This document shows positions 8,500 through 18,738 of a stretch of 64,000 nt of DNA, one piece after another. Position 1 is the stretch's first letter, and the number at the start of each line of letters is the position of its first letter. The notes below the pieces were generated by a model. That model searched no databases. It was not told the origin of the DNA and worked only from the letters and a program-made list of their open reading frames with translations. Where the stretch lies: NCBI GenBank assembly GCA_016722285.1, contig JADKGI010000009.1, forward strand, positions 62,001-126,000. The letters are read 5' to 3'. The position numbers were made by a program, and so were the translations under genes. Source of the DNA: Saprospiraceae bacterium (GTDB lineage Bacteria; Bacteroidota; Bacteroidia; Chitinophagales; Saprospiraceae).

Positions 8500-9515
8500 T
8501 TATAGTGTCAGTCCCAAATTCACTTTAAACCAACCATCTTCAGTCTTAATGTCCAGCTTGTGGTTATGAGGATAAAGCAATTCCAGGCGTCTCTGTACAT
8601 TTTTCAGACCAATACCAGAACTTTCATCTTTGTCTGAAGCTATTTCCGGTGATAATTTGTTCTCAACTGCGAAATTAAAACTATTATCTGTGGTTTCAAC
8701 ATTTATTTTTATGGTGGGATTTTCCACCATCCCGACTCCATGTTTGAAGGCATTCTCAACAAAGGGAATAATCAGCATGGGCTCTATAAGCTGATGGGTG
8801 GCTTCCCCTTTCTTTTCATATTGTATATCTACATCTTCTTCAAACCTTATTTTTTGCAATTCAATATAATTTTCTACATAAGAAATCTCTTTATCAAGAG
8901 AAATCTGTGCATTTTCTGAATCATAGAGCATGTACCTCATCAGATTTGAAAGTTTTAAAGTAACCGATTCGGCCAATGTTGCATTTGATCTGATAAGATA
9001 TACTATACTGTTTAAGATGTTAAATATGAAGTGCGGACTAATCTGAGATCTTAAAAATGAAAGCTCAGATTGTAATTTTTCTTTTTGTTTTTCAGCAAGG
9101 TTCTTTTCTCTGATGACAAAGTCATCCAGCAATCCATAACCGGTACTGATAGCAGCCACAAGCACCAATGCGATCATACCTCTATTGTAACTGTAACCTT
9201 TTTTGAAGGAACTCCCAGATACTCATTGACCCACTCCCTGACAAAACTATGCAGAATGGTAAATAAAAATATTAAAAAGATTAGAGACCAAAAATAAATG
9301 CTAACCCCTTTTTTAGGCAATACAGTTGGTATGAGCCATTCTGTATTTAGTAAAAATAGCGGAATGTGTGTAAGGAGAATAAGTGAAGACAGAAAAACAA
9401 ATCTGGTGTAAAACTGATCATCACTGGTATTGGAAAGCGTAAGGTAAAACCATGTTCCCCACAGAAATATATGGAAAAGGATTTTTTTATGAATGCTTTT
9501 AATTTGAATTTTCAT
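8500..9515 (-). CDS. LytS/YehU-type sensor histidine kinase, one-base frameshift
   Basis: The gene is split into an N-terminal part (9515-9174; three hydrophobic segments) and a C-terminal part (to 8500; fourth segment, coiled linker, His_kinase and ATPase domains). Adding one base to the A6 run (T6 on the plus strand, 9199-9204) gives KKGYSYNRGMIALVLVAA and joins them through the fourth membrane helix. The kinase motif is SPHFIFNILNSI with the phospho-His, followed by an ATPase domain with PFVENAFKHG and GIGLKNVQRRL. Restored length is ~338 residues, usual for the family. It pairs with the downstream LytTR regulator. The break is probably a homopolymer error. Confidence 0.85.
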
Positions 9516-9569
9516 ACCGAATTCTTACTACCAATGATTTTTTTTTAAAATATTTCTTTTTGGCAGAAA

Positions 9570-12071
9570 TTAACTGCCCATAAAATCAGGTTGAACCTGA
9601 GCTTCCGGACGCTTATTTGATTTTCTAAACAAGGTAGCATCTGCTTTTCCAAAAGGAATCTGCACTGTGACTCTGAAATATCTGGTTTCTCTTCTTCGCA
9701 TAGACTCCTGTAAATAAGTAGGTTGATTGTATATTGTGATGTCTTTTCTTGAATTAAATATATCGCTGACCGAAAAAGTGATATTGGCTGCATTATTAAA
9801 AAGAGATTTCTTAAGCGCTAAATCCATAAATGCTATTCCCTGACGATTTCCCTGAGGTATTGGTCTGTTTCCTTCATAGGCACCATTCAATTGTATGGTA
9901 TAATTTGAAGGCAACTTATAGCTGATACTAGCTTTTGCATTGGCAGCAGATCCTACATTGGTAAATGTATCCACTGTCACATTAAATTTGAATACATTGG
10001 CATTCAACATAATGTCCAGATTTTTACTGAATGTAAGCCTAAGTGTATTATCCAAACCATAGGTTAGTTCATTTGTACCATTTACATAAGTGGTAACGAG
10101 TACAGTTGGGTCTGTGTCGGAAGATTGCACCAATGGTTTGATTGTATTTGTTTCATTGCTTAAATATAAAGTGGAAAGCCAATTGTTCTGACCAAATACT
10201 TTATTTAAATTGAGTTCTGCCAGATTTATGAATTCGGGCTGGAGATAAGGATTTCCAATTGTAATGTTTTGTTTGTCATTTGACTGGATTCCCGGCATGA
10301 GTTGTCTGAAATTGGGACGCTGTACCTTTCTGCTGAAATTCAATCCTAATTTAGTGTTTGCATTCAAGTTTTTGGAGAGGTAGAGTGCCGGAAATAAAGA
10401 CCTGAGAAGGTCCTTTGTATTTCCTTTCGGGTAGCTATAGCCGAAATCTGATGTCCCGCCTAATTGTGTCTTACCTGTCATTTGGGATTGCTCAAAACGC
10501 AAACCACCCTGAAAGCTTATCTGATTTTTTAGTTTGCCGGAATATGTGATGTAGGCTGCATTGATACTTTCAGTGATTGTGTTGTCCTGCGAAAACTGAT
10601 TGCTCAGAACGTAGCTATTTGAATTATAATCAAAAGGACTGTAAAAATAGGTCTGGTCTCTGTCGCTCCAAAAACTTCGTACTCCCATTTCTATTTTTGT
10701 TGAATCATTGATAGGATTTACATAATCCATCTGGAAAACACCCTGACCATTTTTATTAGCTCCCTTTATATCGACAAGTTCCGGATTACCGGATAGTAAG
10801 ATTCCTTCACCATTATATCCGGTAGTATTCCAATCAGAAATATTGGTACCGCTTCCCCATGAGTAATTGGCCGAAGTAACCAATGATTTGTTCTTCTTTG
10901 CATAGGACTTACTCCACCTGGTTTCTACATTATTTCTCAGAAATGTATTTTCAGAATTTGTCAATCTGGTTCCATATTCTGTCTTTTTAAGTGAAGGAGA
11001 CAGATACTCATAGGTCTGAGCGTTAGGAATATTAAATAAACCATTATTAAGTGAACCTCACAGTGAAAAAGTATTTCTGTTATTAAGGTTATAGTCCAGA
11101 TTCAATCTGGCAGTGTGAAATGTGTTCCTGAAATTCACATCTGTCTTCTGATTAAAATAATTAATCACACTTCCGTCGCTGTTCCTGTTTGTGCGGTTGA
11201 GATATCCGTTTGTTGTCACATCGGCAGAATTAAAGCTGTAGAAACCAGAAAGATTCCAATTGCCTTCATTAGTGTTCAGATTGGCAGCTCCATTATATCT
11301 TCCCATAGTACCGATACCCAGACTCACAGACCCGTTATAGCCGGGTTTTCTGTGTTTTTTCAAAACAATATTGACGATTCCACCTGTGCTTGCTGCTTCG
11401 TATTTGGCAGAAGGATTTGATATGACTTCTACAGACTCTATCTGATCTGAAGGTATCTGATTTATTGCCATAAGGGATGGTTTACCATCCACGTAGATAG
11501 TGGTTCCTTTGTCTCTTAATTTGGCATTTCCATCTATATCGATGGTGACAGATGGAATATTTTTCAGTATGTCTTCAGCAGTACCGCCGGCAGCCGTTAT
11601 GTTTTTATCCACATTAAAGACTCTCTTTTCAAGGCTTATCATGGCCGATACTTTTTCAGCTTTTATTTCTACCGTGCTTAATATTTGTGCATCGGGAATC
11701 ATAGCTATATCTCCTAAATCCTGCTCGACACTATTGGGCGGAGAAATTCTCACTTTTCTATTAAATTCATTATTTCCTACGTAATTTATCTTAACTGTAA
11801 ATGCCCCCATAGGCAATTCCTTTATATTAAATTCTCCGTTATCTTCTGTTAAACTTCCTTCTATAAGGCTATCCTGTCCGTTGGGCAGTGTACGCATCAC
11901 CATCACGGTGGCATAAGCCAACGGTTGCTTTGATGGCCCGTCAATAACTTTTCCGTAAAGACGGCCAATTTTAAGTGATGACATATTGGCATTTGCCTTA
12001 GGCTGTGCAAAAGATGAAAATGAACTTGTAAGGCAAACTGCTAACAAAAGTACTATCTGATTAAATTTCAT
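9570..12071 (-). CDS. TonB-receptor-like outer-membrane beta-barrel protein with in-frame TGA
   Basis: One frame runs from the ATG at 12071 to 9570 (~833 codons), interrupted by a single TGA at 11060-11058. Both sides are in the same frame and continuous (RNTFSL, stop, GSLNNGLFNIPNAQ). Order: signal peptide ending FSSFAQ; carboxypeptidase-regulatory-like domain (YGKVIDGPSKQPLAYATVMV); plug domain (AEDILKNIPSVTIDIDGNA, then IESVEVISNPSAKYEA); long beta-barrel ending in outer-membrane strands. This family imports or binds unknown ligands across the outer membrane. The start at 12071 is preferred over an upstream start because it gives a good signal peptide. The stop may be a base error or a real nonsense mutation. 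Confidence 0.85.
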
Positions 12072-12092
12072 GTTTTTAATTTTATTTAAAAT

Positions 12093-12215
12093 ATGGCACA
12101 AAAATATGGCAATTACTCTTTCAGAGTTTCGGAAATCGACGATCAGGCCTATTGTGAAGATGATTGGGTGAAATGTGCGAATATTGCTCAGATGATATGG
12201 GACTATTTTCTCTGA
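12093..12215 (+). CDS. Possible 40-residue small protein
   Basis: An ATG frame encoding a soluble, aromatic and acidic peptide (FRVSEIDDQAYCEDDWVKC, then IAQMIWDYFL). The composition looks protein-like and it sits alone in the 449-bp spacer between the receptor gene and leuC. Against it: it overlaps the receptor promoter region, has no clear promoter of its own, and is very short. It could be a small real gene, a relic, or chance. The rest of the spacer holds only the leuC promoter candidates. Confidence 0.3.
   Translation: MAQKYGNYSFRVSEIDDQAYCEDDWVKCANIAQMIWDYFL
12099..12106 (-). promoter_or_regulatory. Bacteroidota -7 element for the outer-membrane receptor
   Basis: On the minus strand the sequence reads TATTTTTG, matching TAnnTTTG, 27 bases upstream of the receptor ATG at 12071. 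Confidence 0.4.
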
Positions 12216-12369
12216 ATATAGCTTGATTAAGGTATCATATTGTAATCAAAAATGAATGATTCATTATATTTTTTGATAAGTTGAGTTGTTGTTACAAATT
12301 GAGATAGTTCGGTGCAGTATTCCGTTAAGATTGGAAGTAGGGTAATTTAAATTTGGTTGCAGATCAAAG

Positions 12370-12377
12370 TAATTTTG
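12370..12377 (+). promoter_or_regulatory. Candidate -7 promoter element for the leu operon
   Basis: TAATTTTG matches TAnnTTTG, 143 bases before leuC. Two further near-matches (GATATTTG) sit in a direct repeat of AGATATTTGCAC at 12455-12466 and 12485-12496, 30 bases apart. The long leader leaves room for regulation, but no leucine-rich leader peptide was seen. Confidence 0.35.
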
Positions 12378-12520
12378 GCAAAATCAACAATGATTATTAT
12401 TTGAATTTTTAATGATTCCGCGAGAATTTATTCAACTATTATTCAGATTTATAGAGATATTTGCACCTTTTTCACATTAACATCAGATATTTGCACAAAA
12501 TTTAAGAAAATAAGATTAAT

Positions 12521-13927
12521 ATGAGTTTTGATCAAAAAACATTGTTTGATAAAGTATGGGATGCCCACGTCGTTCGCAAAATAGAGGATGGCCCGGATGT
12601 ATTTTTTATAGACCGGCATTTTATTCATGAGGTAACCAGCCCTGTAGCTTTTCTGGGACTGGAAAGCAGGGGTATTGACGTTATATTTCCGGAGCATACT
12701 TTTGCCACTGCCGACCATAACACCCCTACTATCAATCAGCACTTGCCAGTCCAGGACCCATTATCGGCCAATCAACTGAAGGCACTGGAGCAAAATTCCG
12801 CCAAGTATGGAATATCACACTGGGGTTTAGGTAATCCTAAGAATGGTATTGTCCATGTTGTAGGCCCTGAAAATGGAATTACGCTGCCAGGAATGACTAT
12901 AGTTTGCGGCGATTCACATACATCTACCCACGGTGCTTTTGGAGCTATTGCTTTTGGGATAGGTACTTCTGAAGTAGAAATGGTATTGTCGTCACAATGT
13001 ATCATGCAGCCCAAACCAAAGAAAATGCGCATCAATGTAAACGGTACTTTGGGCAAAGCTGTGACTCCAAAAGATGTAACACTATATATTATTTCAAAAC
13101 TCACCACAGCAGGAGCAACAGGATATTTTGTGGAGTATGCAGGAGATGTTTTCGAAAAAATGAGCATGGAAGGTAGGATGACTGTATGTAATATGAGCAT
13201 AGAAATGGGGGCTAGAGGGGGCATGATCGCTCCTGATCAGATCACATTTGATTATATAAAAGGCCGCGAAATGGCACCAAAAGGGGATGCATGGGTAAGT
13301 TCACTGGCAAACTGGAAATCCTTAAAAACAGATGAAGGGGCTAAGTTTGATAAGGAGTACTATTTTGTAGCATCTGATATTGAACCCATGATTACTTATG
13401 GAACCAATCCGGGGATGGGCATGGGAATCTCACAACTAATCCCAAAAGCATCAGACTTAAGTGGAGGTACCGCCACTTACGATAAATCATTGGCTTATAT
13501 GGGATTTGATGAGGAGGATAGAATGATCGGTAAAAAAGTGGATTATGTATTTATTGGAAGCTGTACCAATGGCCGGATAGAAGACTTCAGGGCTTTTGCT
13601 TCGGTAATAAAAGGACGCAAAAAAGCGGATCATGTGACTGCATGGATTGTTCCGGGTTCACATATCGTAGAAGAGCAGATAAAGGCTGAAGGAATATTGG
13701 ACATTCTTACAGAAGCAGGCTTTTTGCTACGCCAGCCAGGATGTTCGGCATGTCTTGCAATGAATGATGACAAAGTACCTCCAGGAAAATATGCCGTAAG
13801 TACGAGTAACAGAAATTTTGAAGGAAGGCAAGGCCCCGGAAGCCGTACTATGCTGGCAAGTCCGCTGGTTGCTGCTGCTGCGGCAGTTACAGGATACGTC
13901 ACTGACCCAAGGGAATTGATACAATAG
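12521..13927 (+). CDS. leuC: 3-isopropylmalate dehydratase large subunit
   Basis: 468 residues, standard length. With LeuD it isomerises 2-isopropylmalate to 3-isopropylmalate in leucine synthesis. Aconitase-family signatures are present: CGDSHTSTHGAFGAIAFGIG, and the three Fe-S ligands in CGDSH-downstream GSCTNGRIEDF and PGCSACLAMN. First gene of the leuC-leuD-leuA-leuB cluster. Start ATG 12521 gives the usual N-terminus (FDKVWDAHVV). Confidence 0.97.
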   Translation: MSFDQKTLFDKVWDAHVVRKIEDGPDVFFIDRHFIHEVTSPVAFLGLESRGIDVIFPEHTFATADHNTPTINQHLPVQDPLSANQLKALEQNSAKYGISHWGLGNPKNGIVHVVGPENGITLPGMTIVCGDSHTSTHGAFGAIAFGIGTSEVEMVLSSQCIMQPKPKKMRINVNGTLGKAVTPKDVTLYIISKLTTAGATGYFVEYAGDVFEKMSMEGRMTVCNMSIEMGARGGMIAPDQITFDYIKGREMAPKGDAWVSSLANWKSLKTDEGAKFDKEYYFVASDIEPMITYGTNPGMGMGISQLIPKASDLSGGTATYDKSLAYMGFDEEDRMIGKKVDYVFIGSCTNGRIEDFRAFASVIKGRKKADHVTAWIVPGSHIVEEQIKAEGILDILTEAGFLLRQPGCSACLAMNDDKVPPGKYAVSTSNRNFEGRQGPGSRTMLASPLVAAAAAVTGYVTDPRELIQ

Positions 13928-14020
13928 TAATAAAATGGGGTATCAAAGTTTTTTTTTATAATACCCTTATAAATGGGTTGCGTGCATTAAATTTTAAATT
14001 AAATACCATTAATAAACGAT

Positions 14021-14617
14021 ATGGCTTACGATAAATTTATTTCTTTAAAGAGTACCATGGTACCTTTGCCAATAGAAAATGTGGATACTGATCAGATTAT
14101 TCCTGCTCGCTTTCTCAAAGCAACAAAACGGGAAGGTTTTGGAGACAATCTTTTCAGAGACTGGCGATACAATCCAGACAATACACCCAAAGAAGATTTT
14201 GTATTAAATAATTCGGTTTACTCAGGCAAAATACTGGTAGGTGGCAGAAATTTCGGTAGTGGCAGCAGTCGTGAACATGCTGCCTGTGCTATTTACGATT
14301 ATGGTTTCCGTTGTGTTGTATCCAGTTTTTTTGCCGATATTTTTAAAAACAATGCGATCAACATGGGTATTTTACCTGTTCAGGTATCTCCTGGATTTTT
14401 AGATGAAATATTTTCTATCATCGAAAAGGACCCTTCTTCTGAATTGGAAGTAAGTTTAACGGATCAGACTATTACAATACTTTCTACAGGTTCCCGGGAG
14501 AATTTTGAAATGAATAGCTACAAAAAGAATAATCTGATGAATGGCTTTGATGATATAGATTATCTACAATCTATGAAATCTGAAATACTGGAATTTGCAA
14601 AAACTCGGGCCATTTAA
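14021..14617 (+). CDS. leuD: 3-isopropylmalate dehydratase small subunit
   Basis: 198 residues, usual length. It provides the swivelling domain that completes the active site of LeuCD. Family motifs: NVDTDQIIPARFLK near the N-terminus and GGRNFGSGSSREHA in the substrate loop. It lies 93 bases after leuC; the spacer contains a weak hairpin (GGGTAT near 13938 with ATACCC near 13961) that might lower downstream expression. Confidence 0.96.
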   Translation: MAYDKFISLKSTMVPLPIENVDTDQIIPARFLKATKREGFGDNLFRDWRYNPDNTPKEDFVLNNSVYSGKILVGGRNFGSGSSREHAACAIYDYGFRCVVSSFFADIFKNNAINMGILPVQVSPGFLDEIFSIIEKDPSSELEVSLTDQTITILSTGSRENFEMNSYKKNNLMNGFDDIDYLQSMKSEILEFAKTRAI

Positions 14618-14660
14618 AGATGTTATAATTCAGATTATTTTTTATTTTATATATAATTAA

Positions 14661-16184
14661 TTGAAAAACTCAACCCGCCATATTGAAATAATGGATACGA
14701 CTCTTCGTGATGGGGAGCAAACCAGTACTGTATCATTTTCAGCAGCTGAAAAATTGACTATAGCCCAATTACTACTTTCAGAATTGAAGGTTGATCGGAT
14801 AGAGATTGCTTCGGCGAGAGTTTCTGATGGTGAATTTCAGGCGGTAAAGAAAATAACAGAATGGGCCAGGTTAAACGGATATATTGAAAAGGTTGAAGTT
14901 CTGACATTTGTAGATGGCGAATTATCTATCAACTGGATGCTGGAAGCCGGCGCAGTGGTTATGAATCTTCTTACTAAAGGTTCATTAAATCACCTTACAT
15001 TTCAGCTTAAAAAGAAACCTCATGAACACTTTGATGATATAGGAAAGGTAATTTCACTGGCAGTCAAAAAAGGACTTCAATGCAATATCTACCTCGAAGA
15101 CTGGAGTAACGGTATGCGAAATTCGAAGGATTATGTATTCCAGTACATTGATTTCTTGCAAACTCAACCCATCAACCGAATCTTGCTACCGGATACTTTA
15201 GGAGTACTTACCCCGACGGAAACATATCAGTTTATATCAGAACTGGTAGCCAGATACCCTCAATTGCATTTTGATTTTCATGCTCATAATGATTATGATC
15301 TGAGTGTTGCCAATGTATTGGAAGCAGTTAAAGCAGGGGCACATGGATTGCATGTCACCGTAAACGGGATGGGAGAGCGGGCCGGAAATGCCCCTTTGGC
15401 CAGCACTATAGCTGTTTTGAATGATTTCATGCCGGAAGTCAAGACTTCTGTGTCTGAGAAATCAATGTATAAAGTCAGTAAGCTGGTAGAAACCTTTTCA
15501 GGATTTAGAATTTCTGTTAATAAACCGATAGTAGGCGAAAATGTATTTACCCAAACAGCTGGAATTCATGCTGATGGAGATAAAAAAAACAACCTTTACT
15601 ATAATGATCTGATACCTGAGAGATTTGGCAGGCGGAGAAAGTACGCATTAGGAAAAACGAGTGGCAAAGCCAACATTGAAAATAATTTACAACAATTGGG
15701 TATCAAAATGTCTGATGAGGATCTGAAAAAAGTAACTCAAAAAGTCATTGAATTGGGTGACCGAAAACAATTGGTAACACAAGCCGACCTTCCTTTCATT
15801 ATTTCAGATGTCCTGGATAGTGTTGACTCCAATCAAAAAGTATCTATTAAAAATTATGTACTTACGCACTCTAAGGATTTAAGACCTTCTGTCACACTTC
15901 ATATTTGTATTGATGGAGAGCTATTTGAAGAACATGCCCAGGGGGATGGACAATACGATGCATTTGTAAATGCATTACATAAAATATTTAAACAAAAAAA
16001 AGCTGAATTTCCCATATTGGCGGATTATTCTGTTCATATACCTCCAGGGGGCAGTTCAGATGCACTATGTGAAACCACTATAACCTGGTTGTACAAAGAT
16101 AAAGAATTCATCACACGTGGATTGGATAGTGACCAGACAGTGGCAGCTATCAAAGCAACCGAAAAAATGCTGAATTTGATTTAA
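14661..16184 (+). CDS. 2-isopropylmalate synthase / citramalate synthase family protein
   Basis: 507 residues. It belongs to the DRE-TIM metallolyases that condense acetyl-CoA with a 2-keto acid. Visible: N-terminal MDTTLRDGEQTSTVSFS, metal ligands in FHAHNDYDLSVANV, and NGMGERAGNAPLA; a C-terminal regulatory domain (~residues 370-507). Its place between leuD and leuB argues for the isopropylmalate synthase step. Its sequence style is that of the alternative LeuA/CimA branch found in Bacteroidota, so (R)-citramalate synthesis cannot be excluded. The start is TTG at 14661; no better ATG fits before the conserved IEIMDTTLRDG. No other leuA is in the window. Confidence 0.88.
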   Translation: MKNSTRHIEIMDTTLRDGEQTSTVSFSAAEKLTIAQLLLSELKVDRIEIASARVSDGEFQAVKKITEWARLNGYIEKVEVLTFVDGELSINWMLEAGAVVMNLLTKGSLNHLTFQLKKKPHEHFDDIGKVISLAVKKGLQCNIYLEDWSNGMRNSKDYVFQYIDFLQTQPINRILLPDTLGVLTPTETYQFISELVARYPQLHFDFHAHNDYDLSVANVLEAVKAGAHGLHVTVNGMGERAGNAPLASTIAVLNDFMPEVKTSVSEKSMYKVSKLVETFSGFRISVNKPIVGENVFTQTAGIHADGDKKNNLYYNDLIPERFGRRRKYALGKTSGKANIENNLQQLGIKMSDEDLKKVTQKVIELGDRKQLVTQADLPFIISDVLDSVDSNQKVSIKNYVLTHSKDLRPSVTLHICIDGELFEEHAQGDGQYDAFVNALHKIFKQKKAEFPILADYSVHIPPGGSSDALCETTITWLYKDKEFITRGLDSDQTVAAIKATEKMLNLI

Positions 16185-16267
16185 AACTAATTTTGTTCAG
16201 GCGTTTCTTCAAGCATAAATGACATACTTATTTAAGAATATTAATTATAGATTATTCAAATTATATT

Positions 16268-17341
16268 ATGGCAAAAAAAAATATACTCATAGTACCTGGC
16301 GATGGTATCGGACAGGAAGTTACGGCAGTAGGTAAAAAAATACTGGATAAGATAGCTGACAGGTTTGGTCACGAATTTTCATATGATGAAGCACTCATTG
16401 GCCACGTTGCAATAGAAGCCACCGGAAATCCATTGCCTGATGAATCGTTAGAGAAAATGAAAAATTCTGATGCGGTCTTATTTGGGGCAGTAGGTCATCC
16501 TAAGTATGATAATGACCCATCTGCCAAAGTTCGCCCCGAGCAGGGACTGCTCAAAATGAGAAAGGAATTGGGTTTATATGCCAATCTTCGCCCAATTAAA
16601 TTGTTTGATGAATTACTGAGTGCTTCCAGCATCAAACCTGAAATATTAAAAGGTGCCGATATTTTGTTCTTCAGAGAATTGACCGGTGACATTTATTTTG
16701 GAGAAAAGGGAAGGAAAAACGACGGAAATACCGCATATGATGTTGCTGAGTATAGTCGCTTTGAAGTAGAAAGAATAGGGAGGAAAGCTTTTGAAGCTGC
16801 CCGAACAAGGAAAAAGAAATTATGTTCAGTAGATAAGGCCAATGTTTTGGAAACCAGTCGATTGTGGCGTGAAGAAATACAAAAACTCGCATTGGAATAC
16901 CCGGATGTGGAAGTGGAATACCAATTTGTCGATGCCTTGGCCATGATGCTGATTAAAAGCCCGACACGTTTTGACGTAGTTGTGACAGCAAATTTATTTG
17001 GTGATATTCTGACCGATGAAGCTTCTCAGATTGCAGGATCTATGGGTATGCTGGCATCTGCATCAATCGGAGACGGTACAGGAGTGTATGAACCTATTCA
17101 CGGATCTGCACACGATATCACTGGCATGGGAGTAGCCAATCCATTGGCTTCAATACTATCAGCCGCATTATTGCTTGACATTTCATTTGGCATGAAAGAA
17201 GAATCAGAAGTGGTGATCAATGCTGTCGATTCTGTATTGAAAGCGGGATTCAGAACGAGGGATATTGCGGATAGCACCACAGCTGCAAACATGATTTTGG
17301 GAACAGAAGCGATGGGAGCAGAAGTATTAAAATATATGTGA
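16268..17341 (+). CDS. leuB: 3-isopropylmalate dehydrogenase
   Basis: 357 residues. It oxidises and decarboxylates 3-isopropylmalate with NAD+, the last specific step to leucine. Signatures: LIVPGDGIGQEV at the N-terminus, RELTGDIYFGEKGR, the substrate residues in VDALAMMLI, the metal site NLFGDILTDEASQ, and GSAHDITGMGVANP binding NAD. Last gene of the leu cluster, 83 bases after the synthase gene. Confidence 0.97.
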   Translation: MAKKNILIVPGDGIGQEVTAVGKKILDKIADRFGHEFSYDEALIGHVAIEATGNPLPDESLEKMKNSDAVLFGAVGHPKYDNDPSAKVRPEQGLLKMRKELGLYANLRPIKLFDELLSASSIKPEILKGADILFFRELTGDIYFGEKGRKNDGNTAYDVAEYSRFEVERIGRKAFEAARTRKKKLCSVDKANVLETSRLWREEIQKLALEYPDVEVEYQFVDALAMMLIKSPTRFDVVVTANLFGDILTDEASQIAGSMGMLASASIGDGTGVYEPIHGSAHDITGMGVANPLASILSAALLLDISFGMKEESEVVINAVDSVLKAGFRTRDIADSTTAANMILGTEAMGAEVLKYM

Positions 17342-17360
17342 ATCTAAGTAAATGAAAAGG

Positions 17361-17385
17361 TAAATCTTTTATTTACAATTTTTCA
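17361..17385 (+). terminator. Weak hairpin plus T-run after leuB
   Basis: GTAAAT (17361-17366) pairs with ATTTAC (17372-17377) over a 5-base loop, followed by AATTTTTC. It is short but well placed 20 bases after the leuB stop. Confidence 0.4.
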
Positions 17386-17453
17386 TCCTAAAAATTTATA
17401 TTTCTTTTACCTTTTAATGAACAGAATTCCAGTCCACTAAAAATGATCATTGA

Positions 17454-18209
17454 ATGGCGATAATACATATATTAAATGGTGACTGCCTGACAGATCAGTT
17501 CAGAATGTATCATATCGAAGGCAATTTTATAGTGTGTCGGGAGGCTCTTATTGCAGGCGATGTAAAGGCTGCTGACTTATTGGAGTTTTGGGAATTGCGG
17601 GCAAATTATTTATCAAAAGAGTATGGGGTTTCGCCGGAGGAGTATAATTTTAAGGTCATTCAGGAGTTTGAAAAGTTAAAAGAGATACCTGAAGGTTCTG
17701 AAGTTTGTCTTTGGTTTGAAAACGACCTTTTCTGTCAGGTTAATATGTGGTTTTGTATCTTTTTATTGTCAAATCGGCCAGATATAAATGTAAACAGGAT
17801 TTTTCCGGTGATTTCTGAAGACAGGGATAAATGGAGTGGGTTTTCTGAGGCAGATGCTAAATTAATTGAGCAGGCACTGGATAAAAAAGTGAAATTTTCA
17901 AATGAAGATTTAGAATTGGGTAGAACTCTTTGGTTGTCATATCAAGAGAATGATATTGTATTATTTTCCGAACTATCTAAAAGCCCTTCTCCATGCTTTC
18001 AATATCTTCAGGATGTTTGTCAAGCCCACATGGATAGATTCCCATCAGGAGATAATTCCGGGCGACCAGAGAAAGTGGTTGGAGAAATTATGGCTTCAGG
18101 AGTATTTAACTTTTCTGATGTATTCAGGGAATTTTCGAAAAGAGAAGGTATATATGGATTTGGGGATCTTCAATTATTGAGTATATATTATAAGTTTGCC
18201 AATAATTAG
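17454..18209 (+). CDS. DUF1835-family protein
   Basis: 251 residues, soluble, beginning IIHILNGDCLTDQF, the usual DUF1835 N-terminus (here followed by EGNFIVCREALIAGDV), with the Trp/Phe-rich WFENDLFCQVNMWF motif in the middle. The family is widespread in Bacteroidota and Firmicutes but has no proven function. It is followed after 25 bases by the peptide deformylase gene on the same strand. No regulatory signal is evident. Confidence 0.75.
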   Translation: MAIIHILNGDCLTDQFRMYHIEGNFIVCREALIAGDVKAADLLEFWELRANYLSKEYGVSPEEYNFKVIQEFEKLKEIPEGSEVCLWFENDLFCQVNMWFCIFLLSNRPDINVNRIFPVISEDRDKWSGFSEADAKLIEQALDKKVKFSNEDLELGRTLWLSYQENDIVLFSELSKSPSPCFQYLQDVCQAHMDRFPSGDNSGRPEKVVGEIMASGVFNFSDVFREFSKREGIYGFGDLQLLSIYYKFANN

Positions 18210-18234
18210 CTTTTACATTTACAATACTTGACTG

Positions 18235-18720
18235 ATGAAGGGACTAAAAGATTTATTGTTGTTAGGGAATCCTTTACTGTATCAGGTTTGTGACCCTGTA
18301 AAGCAGTCAGAATTACATCTGGTAAAAGATTGGGTAGTGGACCTTCATAACATAATGGAAGAAATCCGGGCGAAATATTATTTTGGAAGAGCGATTGCCG
18401 CCCCTCAACTTGGTATTATGAAGCGACTTGTTTATATGAATATTGATAAGCCTATAGTATTTATAAATCCGGAGATCGTTGATTTTAGCAACGATATGTT
18501 CGAATTATGGGATGACTGTATGAGCTTTCCCAATCTTTTAGTAAAGGTAATGCGTCACAAAAAGATAACGGTCAAATATCTGGATAAAAATTGGTATAAA
18601 AAAGAATGGACAATGTCAGATGATTTGGCAGAATTGATGCAACATGAATATGATCATCTCAATGGTGTCCTTTGCACGATGAGAGCAATAGACGATAAGT
18701 CTTACAAATGGCGACCATAA
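18235..18720 (+). CDS. def: Peptide deformylase-like protein
   Basis: 161 residues. Deformylases remove the N-formyl group from new proteins using Fe2+. Motif 1 is GRAIAAPQ (residues 51-58), motif 2 carries the metal Cys95 in DDCMSFP (usual EGCLS), and motif 3 is QHEYDHLNG with His137, Glu138, His141. All catalytic residues are present, but motif 2 is divergent and the protein is short, so it may be a secondary, specialised deformylase rather than the housekeeping one. Confidence 0.85.
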   Translation: MKGLKDLLLLGNPLLYQVCDPVKQSELHLVKDWVVDLHNIMEEIRAKYYFGRAIAAPQLGIMKRLVYMNIDKPIVFINPEIVDFSNDMFELWDDCMSFPNLLVKVMRHKKITVKYLDKNWYKKEWTMSDDLAELMQHEYDHLNGVLCTMRAIDDKSYKWRP

Positions 18721-18738
18721 ATTAGCGAACATTGTTTT

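Noticed and set aside
11058..11060. Recoded TGA (selenocysteine or alternative code)
   Set aside because: TGA is used as a normal stop in other genes here, there is no selenocysteine signal, and single-base errors are frequent in the window.
11115..11784. Plus-strand frames inside the outer-membrane receptor gene
   Set aside because: Antisense to a clear plug/carboxypeptidase-like coding region; shadows.
12449..12742. 97-codon minus-strand frame across the leuC start
   Set aside because: It overlaps the leuC coding start and its leader, with no family features.
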